Below, in pieces: positions 12,021 to 23,596 of a DNA stretch of 64,000 nucleotides. A program made the position numbers and the translations under genes. Within the stretch, counting starts at the first letter, position 1, and each line of letters begins with the position of its first letter. Below the pieces are notes generated by a model. That model was not told where the DNA came from. It saw only the letters and a list, made by a program, of their open reading frames with translations, and did not search any database. Source of the DNA: Odobenus rosmarus divergens. Lineage: Eukaryota; Chordata; Mammalia; Carnivora; Odobenidae. The stretch covers positions 300,071 to 364,070 of the forward strand of contig NW_004451523.1 in assembly GCF_000321225.1 (NCBI RefSeq), read 5' to 3'.

Positions 12021-13269
12021 TTCAATAGGATGGGCTACCTCCGAGCCAAGGGAAGTGGGAACAGGACAAAAACGGCAATGTGGATCACTAGTTTTGCTTT
12101 GTAGAGACTGTAAGGCCCACGTCGTACTGTAGGAGACTGTCTGCCTATCATACTAAGGAGTTTACAGCTCCCACACATCATCTGTTCAGCACTTTCATTT
12201 TTTGGTGTTTTGGTTTTGTTGGTTTTTGTTTTTGTTTTTGTTTTTGTTTTTGTCCTTGTGACAGGACAATAGACCTGCTGTGCAACTTTTTCCTGGTCCC
12301 TTGGACTACTAGTGAAATGCAAACGGTTTGTGGCCTCTAAAATGTCCTGCTGGTTCGCCTGCTTGCGGCTCAGGAGGCTCCTTCGGCACTGCCTCTGAAC
12401 ATTCTGGCTTCTGGGTTTTGCTGCACGCCAGAGACAGTGGTCTCATTCCTGGCTTTTTCCGAAAGGATCGTAACCACGATCGTAAAAAAGGATTATTGGA
12501 ATCCCAGCAAGTCACATTCAGGTGTAGCTCTTTGGAAAAAACATGATCTGAAGAAGGCAATGTGCCTCAGTAGAGTAGTAATGCTCCTTGTTTCTGGTTT
12601 CATATCTGGCGTTGGCTGAATTTTAGTTCATGACGAAGAATGGCACAATGGGCTTATAGTTTCCAGCCTTTATTTACTTGTGCACTGGCCAGACACAGGA
12701 TGGAGAAAGTGACTAGCAAAAGGTCAGATCCTTTTCTTTTTTTTTTTTTTTTCCCCTCTCCCCCAAGTACGCACAAGAAGATAACCAAATGTTTGTTTTT
12801 CTGTCAGAACATAAGTTTGGGTACATCTACGTGACTAGAAGCAGCTGAACTAGAATCCTGTTTCATAACAGAGGCTTACCTGGAGTGCTCTACACGGCTC
12901 TCCACAAGCCCAAATGGCATTAAATATAAATTCAGTCGCCTTGTTATATCGGGTGGGTGCACACAAATGACTGTGGTCAGTAGTAATGGGGGACAAAAAA
13001 GGTCAAGTGATTTCTCTGTAGTTTTGCATTTCCTTAGCTTCCCCCTGGAAAAATATAATGGATTTCAAACACTGACTAAGTTTCCCTTACATAAGAAATA
13101 TTATATAAAATGATCGATTAGGTTTAGGATTCTACCTCATGTTTAAACAAGGAAGATATCCATCTCCCAAAGGAATTCAGAAATGCCAATGATTCACTAA
13201 TAATGACAAGAAAAAATAATCTCTGTCATTCACTGAGCCCATCCATAGTAGAATAATCTAACTGTAACT
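12021..13269. other. Unassigned DNA with TTTTTG array and a CpG cluster
   Basis: Contains a simple repeat at 12223-12252, a local cluster of CpG dinucleotides at about 12355-12482 that stands out from the CpG-poor background, and a T-rich run at about 12735-12752. Frames of about 72-83 codons overlap on both strands at 12.31-12.56 kb but are not recognisable. Confidence 0.5.
12223..12252. repeat. (TTTTTG)5 simple repeat
   Basis: Five perfect hexamers, preceded by interrupted TTTTGG-type units from about 12203. Confidence 0.95.
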
Positions 13270-13470
13270 GTGATTAGAGGAGGCCACACCTCATTTAGAA
13301 CTTACTGTATTCCAAAGACCAGAGTCAGTCTTTTTACATGCATTTAAGCCTTAATAACAGAGCTGAGAAAAGCACTCCTAATCTCTGTTCTCCAGAAGTC
13401 TGAGAGTCAAGTTATTTCCCCGTTAGCAAAAGTTAGGCCCTCTGTCTATCTACCTCCAAAGCTCTAACTC
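13270..13470 (-). repeat. MIR, antisense
   Basis: Degenerate antisense MIR: 'acttactgtattccaaagac', 'tacatgcatttaagccttaa', and 'gttatttccccgttagcaaa' in place of 'ttaagtaacttgcccaaggt'. It ends near a second MIR. Confidence 0.5.
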
Positions 13471-13489
13471 ATAACCCTCATGCAAGATT

Positions 13490-13690
13490 ATGACCTACAC
13501 ACATTATTAGGTGTTTTACAAAGATAATCATATTAATTTTCAAAGCAACCTTAGAGTCAAGTCTTACTATTATTCCTTTCATACACATGAAGACCCAAAG
13601 CCACACTGCCAATAGCAAGGAGCCAGAATTCAGACCAACTCGGCCTGACTCCAAAGCCCTTGCTTTCCATCTACTCAATATGCTGCCTCC
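13490..13690 (-). repeat. MIR, antisense
   Basis: A second antisense MIR in tandem: 'gtgttttacaaagataatca', 'cttactattattcctttcat', 'agccacactgccaatagcaa', then 'ggagccagaattcagaccaa' and 'ctcggcctgactccaaagcc', which is the complement of the MIR 5' part. A 173-codon frame reads through it on the minus strand but is fortuitous. Confidence 0.75.
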
Positions 13691-14475
13691 AGATGTGTTC
13701 CAGGACACTCTCCTCATCCTCAGATTGCCTTTCTTCCCAGTGGGTTTTCTGGTGCCTGAAATTCCCTTAATAGGAAATAACACCTTCCATTCCATAATTT
13801 GGAAAATGACTTGGAAAGAAAAACACTGCTGGGGTATTTGAAGATTGACCAAAGACCTCTGGGTTGCCAAGGCCAGTATACAGGTGCACAGGGGGAGGGG
13901 GACAATGGAGAGAGGGTACACAGGGAGGGTCTGAGGGCGCAACACCGAGAGAACAAAATAAATTAAGAAAAGGAGCCTGAGGATTAATGAAGAAAGCAAC
14001 TACTTCACCATTTTTCTAAGGGCTAGGTCAGTGAACCACACTGCCTAGTATTAAACAAACAAACAAACAGAAAACTCTGAACTAGGTTTTTTTTTTTTTT
14101 TTATTTCACTGTCTCATTCCCTGAAAATATTATTCACAAGTAGATATGAGGCCAAAGAGCATATATACCCTTAACGTGGGTTTATCTTGGGTCTTGCCTT
14201 TGTATCTTGTTTTTATTATTAAATTCTCTAAAGTTCTACCCACATAGGGTTATCCCACCTCTAATCCTAAATGGCAGAAAGAATTTCTTGGGCCAATATT
14301 CCTATCTTCCTAGACTCATATCCAATATTCTATCCTATTTTATTTCCCCCCAAAAAGGAAAATAATGACCCGATTTTCATCCCTTTATTCTTTTATCAGC
14401 TCTTTATTGAACATTTTCTCTGTATGAAGGAATTCAGCCCCATACAGCAACTGATTGACTGCTCCCCATAATGTC
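13691..14475. other. Unassigned non-coding DNA
   Basis: Contains an (AAAC)4 run at 14053-14068 and a T run near 14086-14101. Nothing else is recognised. Confidence 0.5.
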
Positions 14476-14488
14476 AAAAGTCGCATGT

Positions 14489-14670
14489 GGGGGAGCCTGG
14501 GTGGCTCAGTCATTAAGTGTCTGCCTTCGGCTCAGGTCATGGTCCCAGGGTCCTGGGATCGAGCCCCGCATCGGGCTCCTTGCTCCGCGGGAAGCCTGCT
14601 TCTCCCTCTCCCACTCCCTCTGCCCCTGCTCCTGTACTCTCTCACAGAAATAAATAAAATCTTTTTTTAA
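14489..14670 (+). mobile_element. SINEC, full length
   Basis: Head GGGAGCCTGGGTGGCTCAG, B-box region CCTGGGATCGAGCCCCGCAT, CT-rich body, then AATAAAATCTTTTTTT and A tail. Near-perfect 13-bp TSDs flank it: aaaagtcgcatgt at 14476-14488 and aaaagtagcatgt at 14671-14683. It lies directly upstream of an L1 3' end that used the same target sequence. Confidence 0.97.
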
Positions 14671-14683
14671 AAAAGTAGCATGT

Positions 14684-15009
14684 CACAGACCTGTACCTCT
14701 AAACAAATAATACTTTATATGTTAAAAAAAAAAAAAAGATAGTAGGAAGGGAAAAATGAAGGGGGGGAATCGGAGGGGGAGATGAACCATGAGAGACTAT
14801 GGACTCTGAGAAACAAACTGAGGGTTCTAGAGGGGAGGGGGGGGGGGGATGGGTTATCCTGGTGATGGGTATTAAGGAGGGCACGTACTGAATGGGGCAC
14901 TGGGTGTTATACACAAACAATGAATCATGGAACACTACATCAAAAACTAATGATGTATGGTGCTTAACATAACATGATAAAATTTAAAAACATGTAAAAT
15001 TAAAAAAAA
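14684..15009 (+). mobile_element. L1 3' end, 5'-truncated, carnivore type
   Basis: Non-LTR retrotransposon 3' UTR only. It contains 'gaaccatgagagactatgga', 'ctgagggttctagagggg', a G-rich tract (about 14832-14848), 'gggcactgggtgttatac' and 'aatgaatcatggaacactac', and ends in an A-rich tail. There is no coding sequence. The flanks share aaaagcatgt (15006-15015) with the target sequence around the adjacent SINEC, which suggests an L1 insertion later hit by the SINE in its 5' TSD. Confidence 0.92.
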
Positions 15010-15264
15010 GCATGTGTTTTGCACAGCAAGGAACTTAATTTCTGGGAATAAAACTGATGAGGCACCTCTCAAAACTAGGGTGACCATAAAATTTATTGTC
15101 TAAACCAGACACTTCTCAGGGGGTGCTATTAATAATTATGCTGGGACAAGAGGCAGAAGGCAGGCCACTGCAGGGCAAACAAGGGCAAGGAAGAAGAGTG
15201 GTCTGGCCGCTAGGGTAGTGTATGCCCTTCACAGTCCTGGAAAATCACATGTGACACTGAAAGC

Positions 15265-15404
15265 AATCACATATATTCATTGACAAGCACTAAGAACCTC
15301 ATGTGTACCAGGGCAGGGCTTGCCCCTAGTAAGGAGTCCCTGATGATGCTCACAATCTAGTGAAAAAAGACACATACGTGACTTAAGTTTGTAATAGTAA
15401 CAGG
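15265..15404 (-). repeat. L2 fragment, antisense (left part)
   Basis: 'ttcattgacaagcactaag' then 'gatgctcacaatctagtgaa' followed by 'aaaagacacata' match the antisense L2 3' end. The remainder appears at about 15640-15950, beyond an inserted MIR. Confidence 0.65.
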
Positions 15405-15625
15405 GCTAACCGACATTCACTGAGAACTGTCCATATGACATGTGGTTGATTTTTTGTTCTTTATCTCATGTAGTCCTCGCTCAATCCTATGAACTAAGTA
15501 GTGTATCTATGTCTGGGTTTTCAAATCGGGATACTGAGACTCAGCAAGGAGGACATGTCCAAGGTCTGTCAACATACAACTAGTGGAAACAGGGTTCAGG
15601 CCTCTTATGTGTGCAGGTTCCAGGC
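15405..15625 (-). repeat. MIR, antisense, inside L2
   Basis: 'cattcactgagaactgtcca', 'tctcatgtagtcctcgctca', 'gatactgagactcagcaag' and 'acaactagtggaaacaggg' in antisense MIR order. It separates two antisense L2 pieces, so it is probably nested in L2. Confidence 0.75.
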
Positions 15626-15639
15626 CTGAGCTCATGGCC

Positions 15640-15950
15640 ATCATGCTTTGCTGCTTCCCTGTGGAGGACACTAAGACACATGTCACAGTGGAGATAGGAG
15701 CCGAGTGATGGTGGGGCGCAAAGAAACCTCCCACCACGTCCTGTGGTGCATGTGGAGCACTCGAGGAGGAGAAGTGTCACAGAGGAGGTAGCATTTGAGA
15801 TGGGTCTTGATGAAAACCTAGAATTCCATGAGGAATCCAAGGGGTGGGATGGAGATAGCACCAACGGGTATAAAGGGCGGGGAGAGAACCTGTGCCTTCA
15901 AAGTACTTGTCTCTGCAACGGAGAGCAGGAGAGGGCCTAAAGTTGACAAC
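15640..15950 (-). repeat. L2 fragment, antisense (right part)
   Basis: 'acagaggaggtagcatttga' then 'gatgggtcttgatgaaaacc' resemble the antisense L2 segment 'gaggaggtgacatttgagctgagtcttgaagga'. The orientation is the same as at 15265-15404, consistent with one L2 split by the MIR. Confidence 0.55.
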
Positions 15951-16454
15951 AGTTTGAAGGCACATAGCCTATGATGGTAGGCAGAGTTGTGCTTTAGGAT
16001 CAAGATCCCTGTTAGGGCCAGAACCTTGGTCCCCATTCTGCCCTGAGCTCTTCCTTTCACGTGACAAATTGACTCCAACTCTAATGCTGTGGCTAGAAAG
16101 TACTTTCTGTCACATTTCAGAATTTTGATAGACTCCCTGTTAAGCATTAAATCAAGGAATAAATCAAGAATAGAAAGACTTCAAGAAACCCTATTTGTCA
16201 GATGACGTCCAATGTTGGAGTTCCACCTATGTGAGTTTTGAAAATAATTAAAATGTACCATTTTAACTGCTATTTTTTTTAGTTTAAATATTTTTTTCTG
16301 ATGGAAATATTTTCAAAAAGTGGTGTTTATTTTCCTGCACTACTAAACATGCTGTACTAAAGGTGATGAAACTCTCCTTTGTAAAATCGTTGTCATCCTA
16401 GAGAACATCAATTGTCCTCTAGGCCCTCATTTTTTTATTAAGATACACATTTAT
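15951..16454. other. Unassigned non-coding DNA
   Basis: No conserved frame or recognised repeat. Confidence 0.5.
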
Positions 16455-16575
16455 TTATATTAATTTAACAAGCAGCTATAGAGTTCTTGCTCTGTGCCAT
16501 GTACTGTTCCAAATGCTTTATAATTAAGTCATGTCATCTTTATGAGGCTGAGATTTCTCATCCGTATGCTGTGTG
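16455..16575 (-). repeat. MIR fragment, antisense
   Basis: 'cttgctctgtgccatgtact', 'gttccaaatgctttataatt' and 'gaggctgagatttctcatcc' are diverged antisense MIR landmarks. Confidence 0.6.
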
Positions 16576-16628
16576 CTGAAGCACATAAGAACACTATGCT
16601 TTTTCCTCACTAAAATGCTGTGGCTTTT

Positions 16629-16826
16629 TTTTTTTTTAGATTTATTTATTTATTTTAGAGAGAGAGTGCACAAGTGGGGAGAGGGGCAGAGGGAAAGAGA
16701 GAGGGGAAGCAGACTCCCCACTGAGCACAGAGCCCCACACAGGGCTCAATCCTAGGATGCTGAGATCATGACCTGAGCTGAAACCAAGAGTCAGACACTT
16801 AACCAACTGAGTCACCCAGACACCCC
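16629..16826 (-). mobile_element. SINEC, full length, antisense
   Basis: On the minus strand it reads from the head (16826) to a tail whose complement is the T run at the left. Landmarks on the + strand are 'gatttatttatttattttag', 'gagatcatgacctgagctga' and 'ctgagtcacccagacacccc'. Imperfect TSDs start at 16614 (aatgctgtggctttt) and 16827 (aacgctgaggtttct). It is an older, diverged copy. Confidence 0.95.
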
Positions 16827-16841
16827 AACGCTGAGGTTTCT

Positions 16842-18344
16842 TATTCCTTACACTTAACCATGGTGAATTTGCCTTATTAGCAACAGTGAACCAAATAACA
16901 GAGCTTCTTAAAGTTAAGTATGAAATAAAAGTACACAAGCTGGTGGGGAAGATGGTAGAGTTGGAGGACGGTCTTCTAAAAATTGTGGAAGATTTTGTGC
17001 CATGTGTTTTTGTTATCCAGAGATCATTTTGACTTGGTTTCCAGCTCTTGACTGTGTTCAAAGATGTCAGATAAATGATGTTTAGCTGTATGAGAAGCCA
17101 CTTTAATAGCACAGCTCTAGGAAATGCGAACTTTTAACTTCCATTTAGAACCATGGATGCTGACCTTCTGCAGAACCCTGGACAATTCATATAGATGTGT
17201 TCTTTGGCTTATTCTAACATTGAAGTAGTGAGGATGAATTGTATTATGTTCATGGAACTATGGCAAGAAATCATATGTTTGAAGAGGAAGAAGTTCCACA
17301 TGATGAACAAAGGTAGAGCTTCTTTCCAAATATCCAAAAGGCCACTATTATGGTGGTATCTCATTGTGTCCATTAGCACAGTCCAAATAATTTTAAAACT
17401 AATAATCTCTTTCCACATGAACTCAGTTTAGGAACAAACTGTGTCTTACAGTTCTGATTGCATTTCACTCTAGAAATCAAAGGATGTGTTAATTAGTATT
17501 CTTTTACTCACCTTCCAGGTGAAACTTAATTTTAGAAGTAGTCTCAAATCAGTCCTATCTACCTTTATACATTGATTCTTTAGTTCGATGCATCTTTTAT
17601 TCCAAAGCCAGGAAGGAATGTCTCTCAGCTGTAACCTCAGCCTTTATAATTCTTCTAGTTGTAGCCTGGAGTAGAGGCTCCAATCACAGATTTTTATATC
17701 CTTGAAACAAGACTGTAAAATTTTATAGCCAATTGTAGAACCATGGTCTGAAAAACCCATTCAAACATTTCAAATATGAACTTCATCTTGCGGTAGAATT
17801 AAGAGTCATTTATTTTCTATCAAAAGCATCATAAACAGCTCCATACCTCGTAGTAAATCAGGAAACCAGATTGCCAGGGAAGGTACTGGACCTACTAGTT
17901 TGGCTGCTGGAGCTGTTTCAAAAGCTGCTGGATGACCTCCAAAGGCCCCTTCCACTTCAAAAAACTCCCTTTCTTTTCAGCGAGTCATGACTTATGACCG
18001 GGTCTTGGGCAACTCAATCCATGGCCATCTGCAAAAGAACAATCCATTTCCAGATCATTAGGAAAATTACCAAGCCTAGCACTTAGTTGAAAAAATGGCC
18101 AGAAAATGTTGGAGGTGGGAAATGTGGGGAAGAAGGAACAAATGTATTGAAAGGATATTCCACCTAGAAACGACGCATTGGCTAACATGAGTAAGGAGGG
18201 CCAAAGTTTTAAGATATTCTACACCCTTGAACCAGCATGTTCCGGAGTCCTTGATACAAACCTCCATAATCAGAGGCTGAATACCTTATTTAGATATATC
18301 TCTAAGCAATGTAATGTCTTTCCAGTTTTCTAACAATATTAATC
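16842..18344. other. Unassigned non-coding DNA
   Basis: About 1.5 kb with no recognised repeat and no convincing frame. Short overlapping frames at 17.2-17.4 kb occur on both strands and are uninformative. Confidence 0.5.
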
Positions 18345-18520
18345 CTACTTCAATTTATTCTTTCAACAAATATTTTTTTTAGCTTCTTGCATGTGTTAGT
18401 CACTCTGCTGAGCTCTGGGGGTACCCCGAAGACCATGACTGGATGATCCATGCCCTCATGAGCCAATTACAGTAGCAGGGAGTGAAAAATTAAATAAATC
18501 ATAAATAATTTTGTTAGCTT
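18345..18520 (-). repeat. L2 3'-end fragment, antisense
   Basis: 'tctttcaacaaatatttttt', 'gctgagctctgggggtaccc' and 'catgccctcatgagccaatt' follow the antisense L2 3' end. Confidence 0.75.
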
Positions 18521-18608
18521 CTATGTAGAAAATCACATGAATGTTGTTTTAGATTGGGTGGACAAGGAGGTTTTCTTTGAGAAATCTTTCTTTCTTTTCT
18601 TTCTCTTT

Positions 18609-18752
18609 TTATGTATCTACATGAGATGATGGATGCTCACTAAAGTTATTGGTGTAGCCACTTCACAATATACATAAGTCAAACCATTATCCTGTATGCC
18701 TTACATTTGTACAATGATGTATGTCAATTATGTCTCAATAAAGGTGGGGAGG
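18609..18752 (+). mobile_element. Old L1 3'-UTR end
   Basis: 'atgagatgatggatgctcac', 'cacaatatacataagtcaaa' and 'gtcaattatgtctcaataaa' are the typical 3' terminal landmarks of older L1M-type elements. Only the last 150 bp or so survive. Confidence 0.8.
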
Positions 18753-18769
18753 GGGAGGAAGCCAGTTAT

Positions 18770-19049
18770 GTGGAAGCTGGAAAATGAAGCAATGCAGAAT
18801 CCCTGGGCCAGGGACAAACAGAAGCAGGTGTTTTCTAGGAACTTCTAGAAGCAAATGTGCTCAGAGCTTAGTGTGCAAATGTCAGTGGCACCATTTGAGG
18901 TGGAAAAGCAGGCAAAGGCCAGATACTATACGGTGTCAGAATCAAGGTAAAGGACTCTGATATTATCCTATGTGAATTTTATTCTATAGTAAAAGAAGAC
19001 TGAGTACAAGACAATTAATCGCATCTAATAAAAAACTGTCTTCAGACAA
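18770..19049. other. Unassigned non-coding DNA
   Basis: The segment 'gtggaaaagcaggcaaaggc' may be part of an antisense L2 arm, but this is not certain. Confidence 0.4.
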
Positions 19050-19545
19050 ATATTCTTGAAATATAGATTTAATTATGACACTTCCCTGCTCACAGATCTG
19101 CTGCTTACCAAATAAAATGGTAACTCCCAGGCATTGAAGGGAGAGGTCTTCGCCATATAATGTTAAACACATCTCTTCCATCTCTAACAATGTGCTCTGT
19201 GAGCCCGTTACCCCACTCCACTCGACATTCTCTGAACCCATATTGCATTTTTCTTTGCTCATGCTGCTCCTTTCCCCTCACCCCTCCCTACCCTGACATC
19301 CGCCTGTTGAAATCCTACCCATCCTTCCAGATCCAGCTTAAAGGCCACCTGTTCCATCAAGCCTTCCCTGCTCCCCTCTGCCAGAATTTGTCTTTCCTTC
19401 CTCTGTCCTCCCAGAGGACTTTCCACCTCTCTTAGAGTGCTTACCACACACTGCCTTGAACTATAACTATTTATGTACATCACTCTCCCCCGTGAGTCCA
19501 ACCTACTAAGGTTCAGCTAAATGGCACTTGTGAGTTTATGACCCC
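19050..19545 (+). repeat. L2 3' portion, sense, fairly long
   Basis: 'atgacacttccctgctcaca', 'ctcatgctgctcctttcccc', 'ccatccttccagatccagct' followed by 'taaaggccacctg', 'atcaagccttccctgctccc' and 'gagtgcttaccacacactgc' are successive landmarks of the L2 3' region. This is one of the longest L2 pieces here, about 500 bp, with no open frame. Confidence 0.85.
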
Positions 19546-19806
19546 GTAGAGTGCCTGCTAGAGACAGTCCACCCTTAGGTGACAAAGGAAGTGAAGCCAG
19601 TACTGCAAAAGTGACAGAAAGAAGATGAAAAATAGAGATTAAAGCCAGGAATGAAACATAGTTATTAAGCAAATAACTCTGTTTTTAAAATACTCTGAAT
19701 AGACCTTATTTCAAGAGTTAGGCTTCCTAAAAGTAATTCGTATTTGTCTCAAGTCAACCTCACTTTTGACACATAACTGCTACTTAGTAAAGATACAATT
19801 TTCTAG

Positions 19807-19828
19807 AAAACAAACAAACAAACAAACA
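19807..19828. repeat. (AAAC)n simple repeat
   Basis: Five tandem AAAC units. Confidence 0.9.
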
Positions 19829-19835
19829 GATCTGA

Positions 19836-19945
19836 TACTGGCTCTTCTTCCAGCTAGCTGCATGACCTTGTACAGTATTTGCTTAACCTCAGAGTCTACA
19901 GTTTTTCCATATGAAAAATAAACATAGTGTTAAGTGCTCTGCTTT
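19836..19945 (+). repeat. MIR fragment, sense
   Basis: 'tggctcttcttccagctagc' then 'tgcatgaccttgtacagtat' and 'gcttaacctcagagtctaca' match the sense MIR core (tggctctgccacttactagctgtgtgaccttgggcaag). Confidence 0.75.
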
Positions 19946-22170
19946 TCTGTGAATGCACCAAATGTTATATTGATGTGAAGTAAGAAGAGTGTTCCTATTT
20001 GCTGACTCGACGAATTCCCACCTTACCTCTGCAACAACACAGAGGCTGTGCTTTCAGAATCTCTGCTGGTGAAGAGACTGTAACAGGTGTCTCAGTTTGG
20101 GCAATCCCAGAAGCAGACACTGAGCCAAGGATTCAAGTGCAAGCAGTGTATTGGAAAGTGCAAGGAACACAGGAGAGTGATAGAAGTGACCAGGGAAAGC
20201 AAGGCAGTCAATAAAACATGCTTTTTAAACCAGCAACCACAGTGAGCAAATGGTTCTAAATCCAGTGGGACAACACCAAAAAAAAAAAAAACAGTACAAA
20301 ACACAACCTCAGAATCATCTTTGCCTTGAAGTGAAAGAGCTGAGATATTAATACCCCTACACCTGTCAATCATTGGTTGATACACAGTGCAACATAATGC
20401 AGTGAATAAGAATAATGTATTAAAGCTTATTTACATGGAAAGATGCTCATGAAAGTGAAAACACAAATTAAAAATTTTTTGAGCATAAGCATGTGTATAT
20501 ATAAGTATGCATAAAAGTCTGGAAGGAAATATTTATATAAAAAGTGTTCATTTTAGCAGAGGCTATCTTTGGCGGGGAGGTTTCTCAGTGATTTTATTTT
20601 CCACTTACCTCTACCTTCTCATTTTTTTTTAATTCACACGTGTAGCTTAGAACAACTTAACTTCAGGATAGAAAAAAATAATCAGACCCCAAAGTAGGAT
20701 CAAATAATCAGACTAGAGAGTAAAATCAATGTAATCCAGAAATATCTATAATATATGTCATATTTATTTCCAGAATTCTCCACTGATTGCTTTGGTAACG
20801 GATGTGTATTAAACCCTTCCCTCACTTTTCTGCAGTCTCTGATTTTTCCAGTTTAAATTCACTTTCAGTAGAAGAGTGGGCTGACTGGAACCTGGAAAGC
20901 ATTTTCAAACATGTAGTTTCTTTGCCTGAGGCATCTTTAGAGGTTGAATAAAGCACTGAAATCAACCCTTTTGAACTTCCTTCTTTAAGAGCCATCTTAT
21001 TTATTGTGAGATAAATGCTTTTTCAGCTCTCTTTGAAGGAAGCAACATATGAAGGTTGAAGGCTGATGGGCCCCAATTCTGTATTCTCTGGAAAATCACC
21101 ATGAATGTGTGGGGCTTACTTTTTGTTTTCACTTGGGGTTGGGAGTCTGGTTCATAGGTCTCTCCTCAGCCCCTTTCCCCAGGCCCACCTCCTTTCTTTC
21201 ATTACAGCCATCAGGTACTGGGTATCTTTTCTGCTAATAATCATAGTCCTGGACAAGTTTCTGCACTTGGAGAACTCAGAACGTAGAGAGGGTATGATAG
21301 AACTATGCTTTAAGACCTACTTGTTCTAAAGATCTGCTTGTTCTTTACAGAGAAGGGAGTCAGCATCCATTTCTGCTAAGCAGCAATCAGGAGAAAGTCA
21401 AATTAGATTAATTACCTAGAATAAAAATGGACTTGTACTTTTGCTAGTAATGGATTTCTAGTCCAGAGAACTTTGCAAGTATTAATAGCATGCTAGTTCT
21501 TGGCAGATGATAATCATTAGTGAGCAAGGAACTCTATCCTCCTGCAATGATTTAGCTTTGTCACTATGTAGTAATCTTTGTCTTAATGTTATGTTGAGGC
21601 AGGGAGAAATTTTCCTTCAATCTGCTTGTGAAGCATAACAGTTTCTAGTATAAGGCAGAAAGAGGGCTTCCTGCTCTAATTATGTGTGGGTTTTGCTTGT
21701 TTGTTTTTAATGTGGGTTCTGAATTAAATATAGTAAAATTCTTCTAAATTCTTTTCTTTGAGGACCCAAGTGGAAAGATTGTTCGGAGAAGGAGCTCAGT
21801 CGATGCAAATTCTTTTTAAATGCACAAGCTTCCTCCCTGCTAGTACTCTTAAGTCAGTGTCCTTGAAACCCAGGACCAGCCTTATGCCTGGATAGAGTAG
21901 GTCGCCATAAATCTATTGCAAAATTTTGAGGGGTCTTTCACCAGCTAGGAACTTTATTTCTTTTCCTTTAATCCCTAAACTGCTGTCTCTGTTAAAGTAC
22001 ATCTCCCCTGGGAGAAAGAATAGTATTGAATCTATTTAATGTCAGTCATTCACTCTGATTTTAACCCTTTGGTCACAGCTGAGTTGCATGTGACAACAGT
22101 TAAGGGTGGAAAATTGAAGGCAGCCTTCACACCCTGTGTTGGCACAACCCTGAGAGTGAGCGCCTCCTTA
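19946..22170. other. Unassigned DNA, possible ancient repeat at 20.08-20.39 kb
   Basis: The stretch at about 20080-20390 ('gattcaagtgcaagcagtgt', 'gaccagggaaagcaaggcag', 'gagctgagatattaatac') has the feel of a dispersed mammalian repeat, but I cannot name the family. The rest is unassigned AT-rich DNA without a supported gene. Confidence 0.4.
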
Positions 22171-22174
22171 AACT

Positions 22175-22410
22175 TTGCACCTGGGCAATTCACATGCTTC
22201 ACCCTAGTCCTGGCCCTGACATGTAGGTTATGCTTAAAGAGCCTTTACCTAGATAGTCTAATTTGATTCTCACTACCATCTTATGAAATCAAGCAAATAT
22301 AATGACCCCCAAATTGATAAGGAACCTAAATTTGCAGATAAAGGTCTTGCAGGTAATAGATGGACTGGAGCCTACAGATTCATTTTAATGCCATGCTCTC
22401 TGTATTAAAC
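22175..22410 (-). repeat. MIR, antisense
   Basis: 'gattctcactaccatcttat' followed by 'gaaatcaagcaaatataatg', then 'ggaacctaaatttgcagat' and 'gtctgtattaaaccatgctc'-like end landmarks follow antisense MIR order. Confidence 0.65.
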
Positions 22411-23372
22411 CATGCTCTTTTTTCCAAATGGAAATGAGACTACAAAAATGGGAGGTCATGGAGAGACAGGATGGCAGTAATGAAAAACCCTGCAGGACTC
22501 ATTGCTCACTCTTGTTCAGGCACCAGGAGGGGAAGGGAATAGTCATGTCTCTAGAGGATTCAGCTTCAAAACTAGATGTGACGCAGAATCAAATGGACAT
22601 GAACAGGATGAAGGAAGAAAGCCGGAAGAGGGGGATGGAAGAAGGTGACTTAAAAATTTGAATTGTTGTAGAGCATATATGGCCATCAGAGCAAAATTAT
22701 GGAAGGCAATTCAAGCCCTGCTATTTGAATGGAGCACTTGCCTCAAAAAAAAAAAAAAAAAAAAGTCACTGACCTCAGGTATATTTGGTGTCAACATAAG
22801 CAGGGAAGGCTCCTGGTAGCAATGTTTGCTGAAACAGGAAAATTGGCAATTTCTCATTACCTATTTGCCACATCTTTTTATTTTTCCTAAATAATGTCTG
22901 CATTTGTGTGTGTGTGTATTTGGATACTTCTGATGTTTACTCAGACTGCACATATTTTCATTCTCTTTTGCCCCTTTTTCCTCCATGAGATTAATGCATA
23001 CTATGCTGGATAAGCAACATTTTCTGCAATTAAGGATTATTTCCAAAGTGTCACATTCCAGAAATTGCTCTTTTAAATGGTGATTCAATGTAATTATAGA
23101 TTACAAGACAATGTGTAGGTAGATACAAGGAAATATTTTTTTAGGACTTCCCCAGGCAAAACAAAATCCTAAAATCCCATAAAGGAAGACTGTCATCATC
23201 ATTAAAATAAAGTATGGTGAGGAGGAGAAATAAAATACAAGAGGTCTTAATAGAACATACCTAAAGTGGGAAAAAAAAAAAAGTCAGTCATGGGATCCAG
23301 GAATAGTTTTCCAAGAAATAGATTTTCCTGGATTTTACTTACCCTTTGGAATTCAAGAACATTATAGAGAAG
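22411..23372. other. Unassigned DNA with A19-20 homopolymer
   Basis: An A run at about 22746-22764 and another at about 23271-23282. I looked for a TSD around each to call a processed pseudogene and found none. Confidence 0.5.
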
Positions 23373-23435
23373 TTGAATCACTATGTTGTACACCTAAAAC
23401 TAATGTAACATTATGTGTCAACTATATTCAGAGAA
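23373..23435 (+). mobile_element. Old L1 3' terminus
   Basis: 'ctatgttgtacacctaaaac' then 'taatgtaacattatgtgtca' and 'actata' are the last 60 bp or so of L1MA-type elements, followed by an A-rich tail region. Confidence 0.7.
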
Positions 23436-23596
23436 AAAAGTCTAAAAGGAAAAAAAAGAAAGACAAAAGAAAAAACACACACAAATATTTGATCCTTGAT
23501 TTGAAGAAGAGAGAAATATATAACAGATTTCTTAATAAAGTTTATTCATATTAGACAAGAAGAATCAACATTTTATATTCTCATAATGAATTATAG

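Noticed and set aside
13478..13999. 173-codon open frame on the minus strand
   Set aside because: It reads through an antisense MIR and unassigned DNA. The predicted protein resembles nothing I know, and there is no promoter, splice or codon-use support.
14455..14670. Proline/leucine-rich and serine-rich small open frames at several loci (e.g. 7.2, 14.5, 28.1, 31.2 and 55.1 kb)
   Set aside because: They are translations of SINEC bodies and recur wherever a SINEC lies, so they are not genes.
22411..22770. Processed pseudogene ending in a 19-20 A run
   Set aside because: No target-site duplication was found around the A run and the upstream frame matches no known protein.
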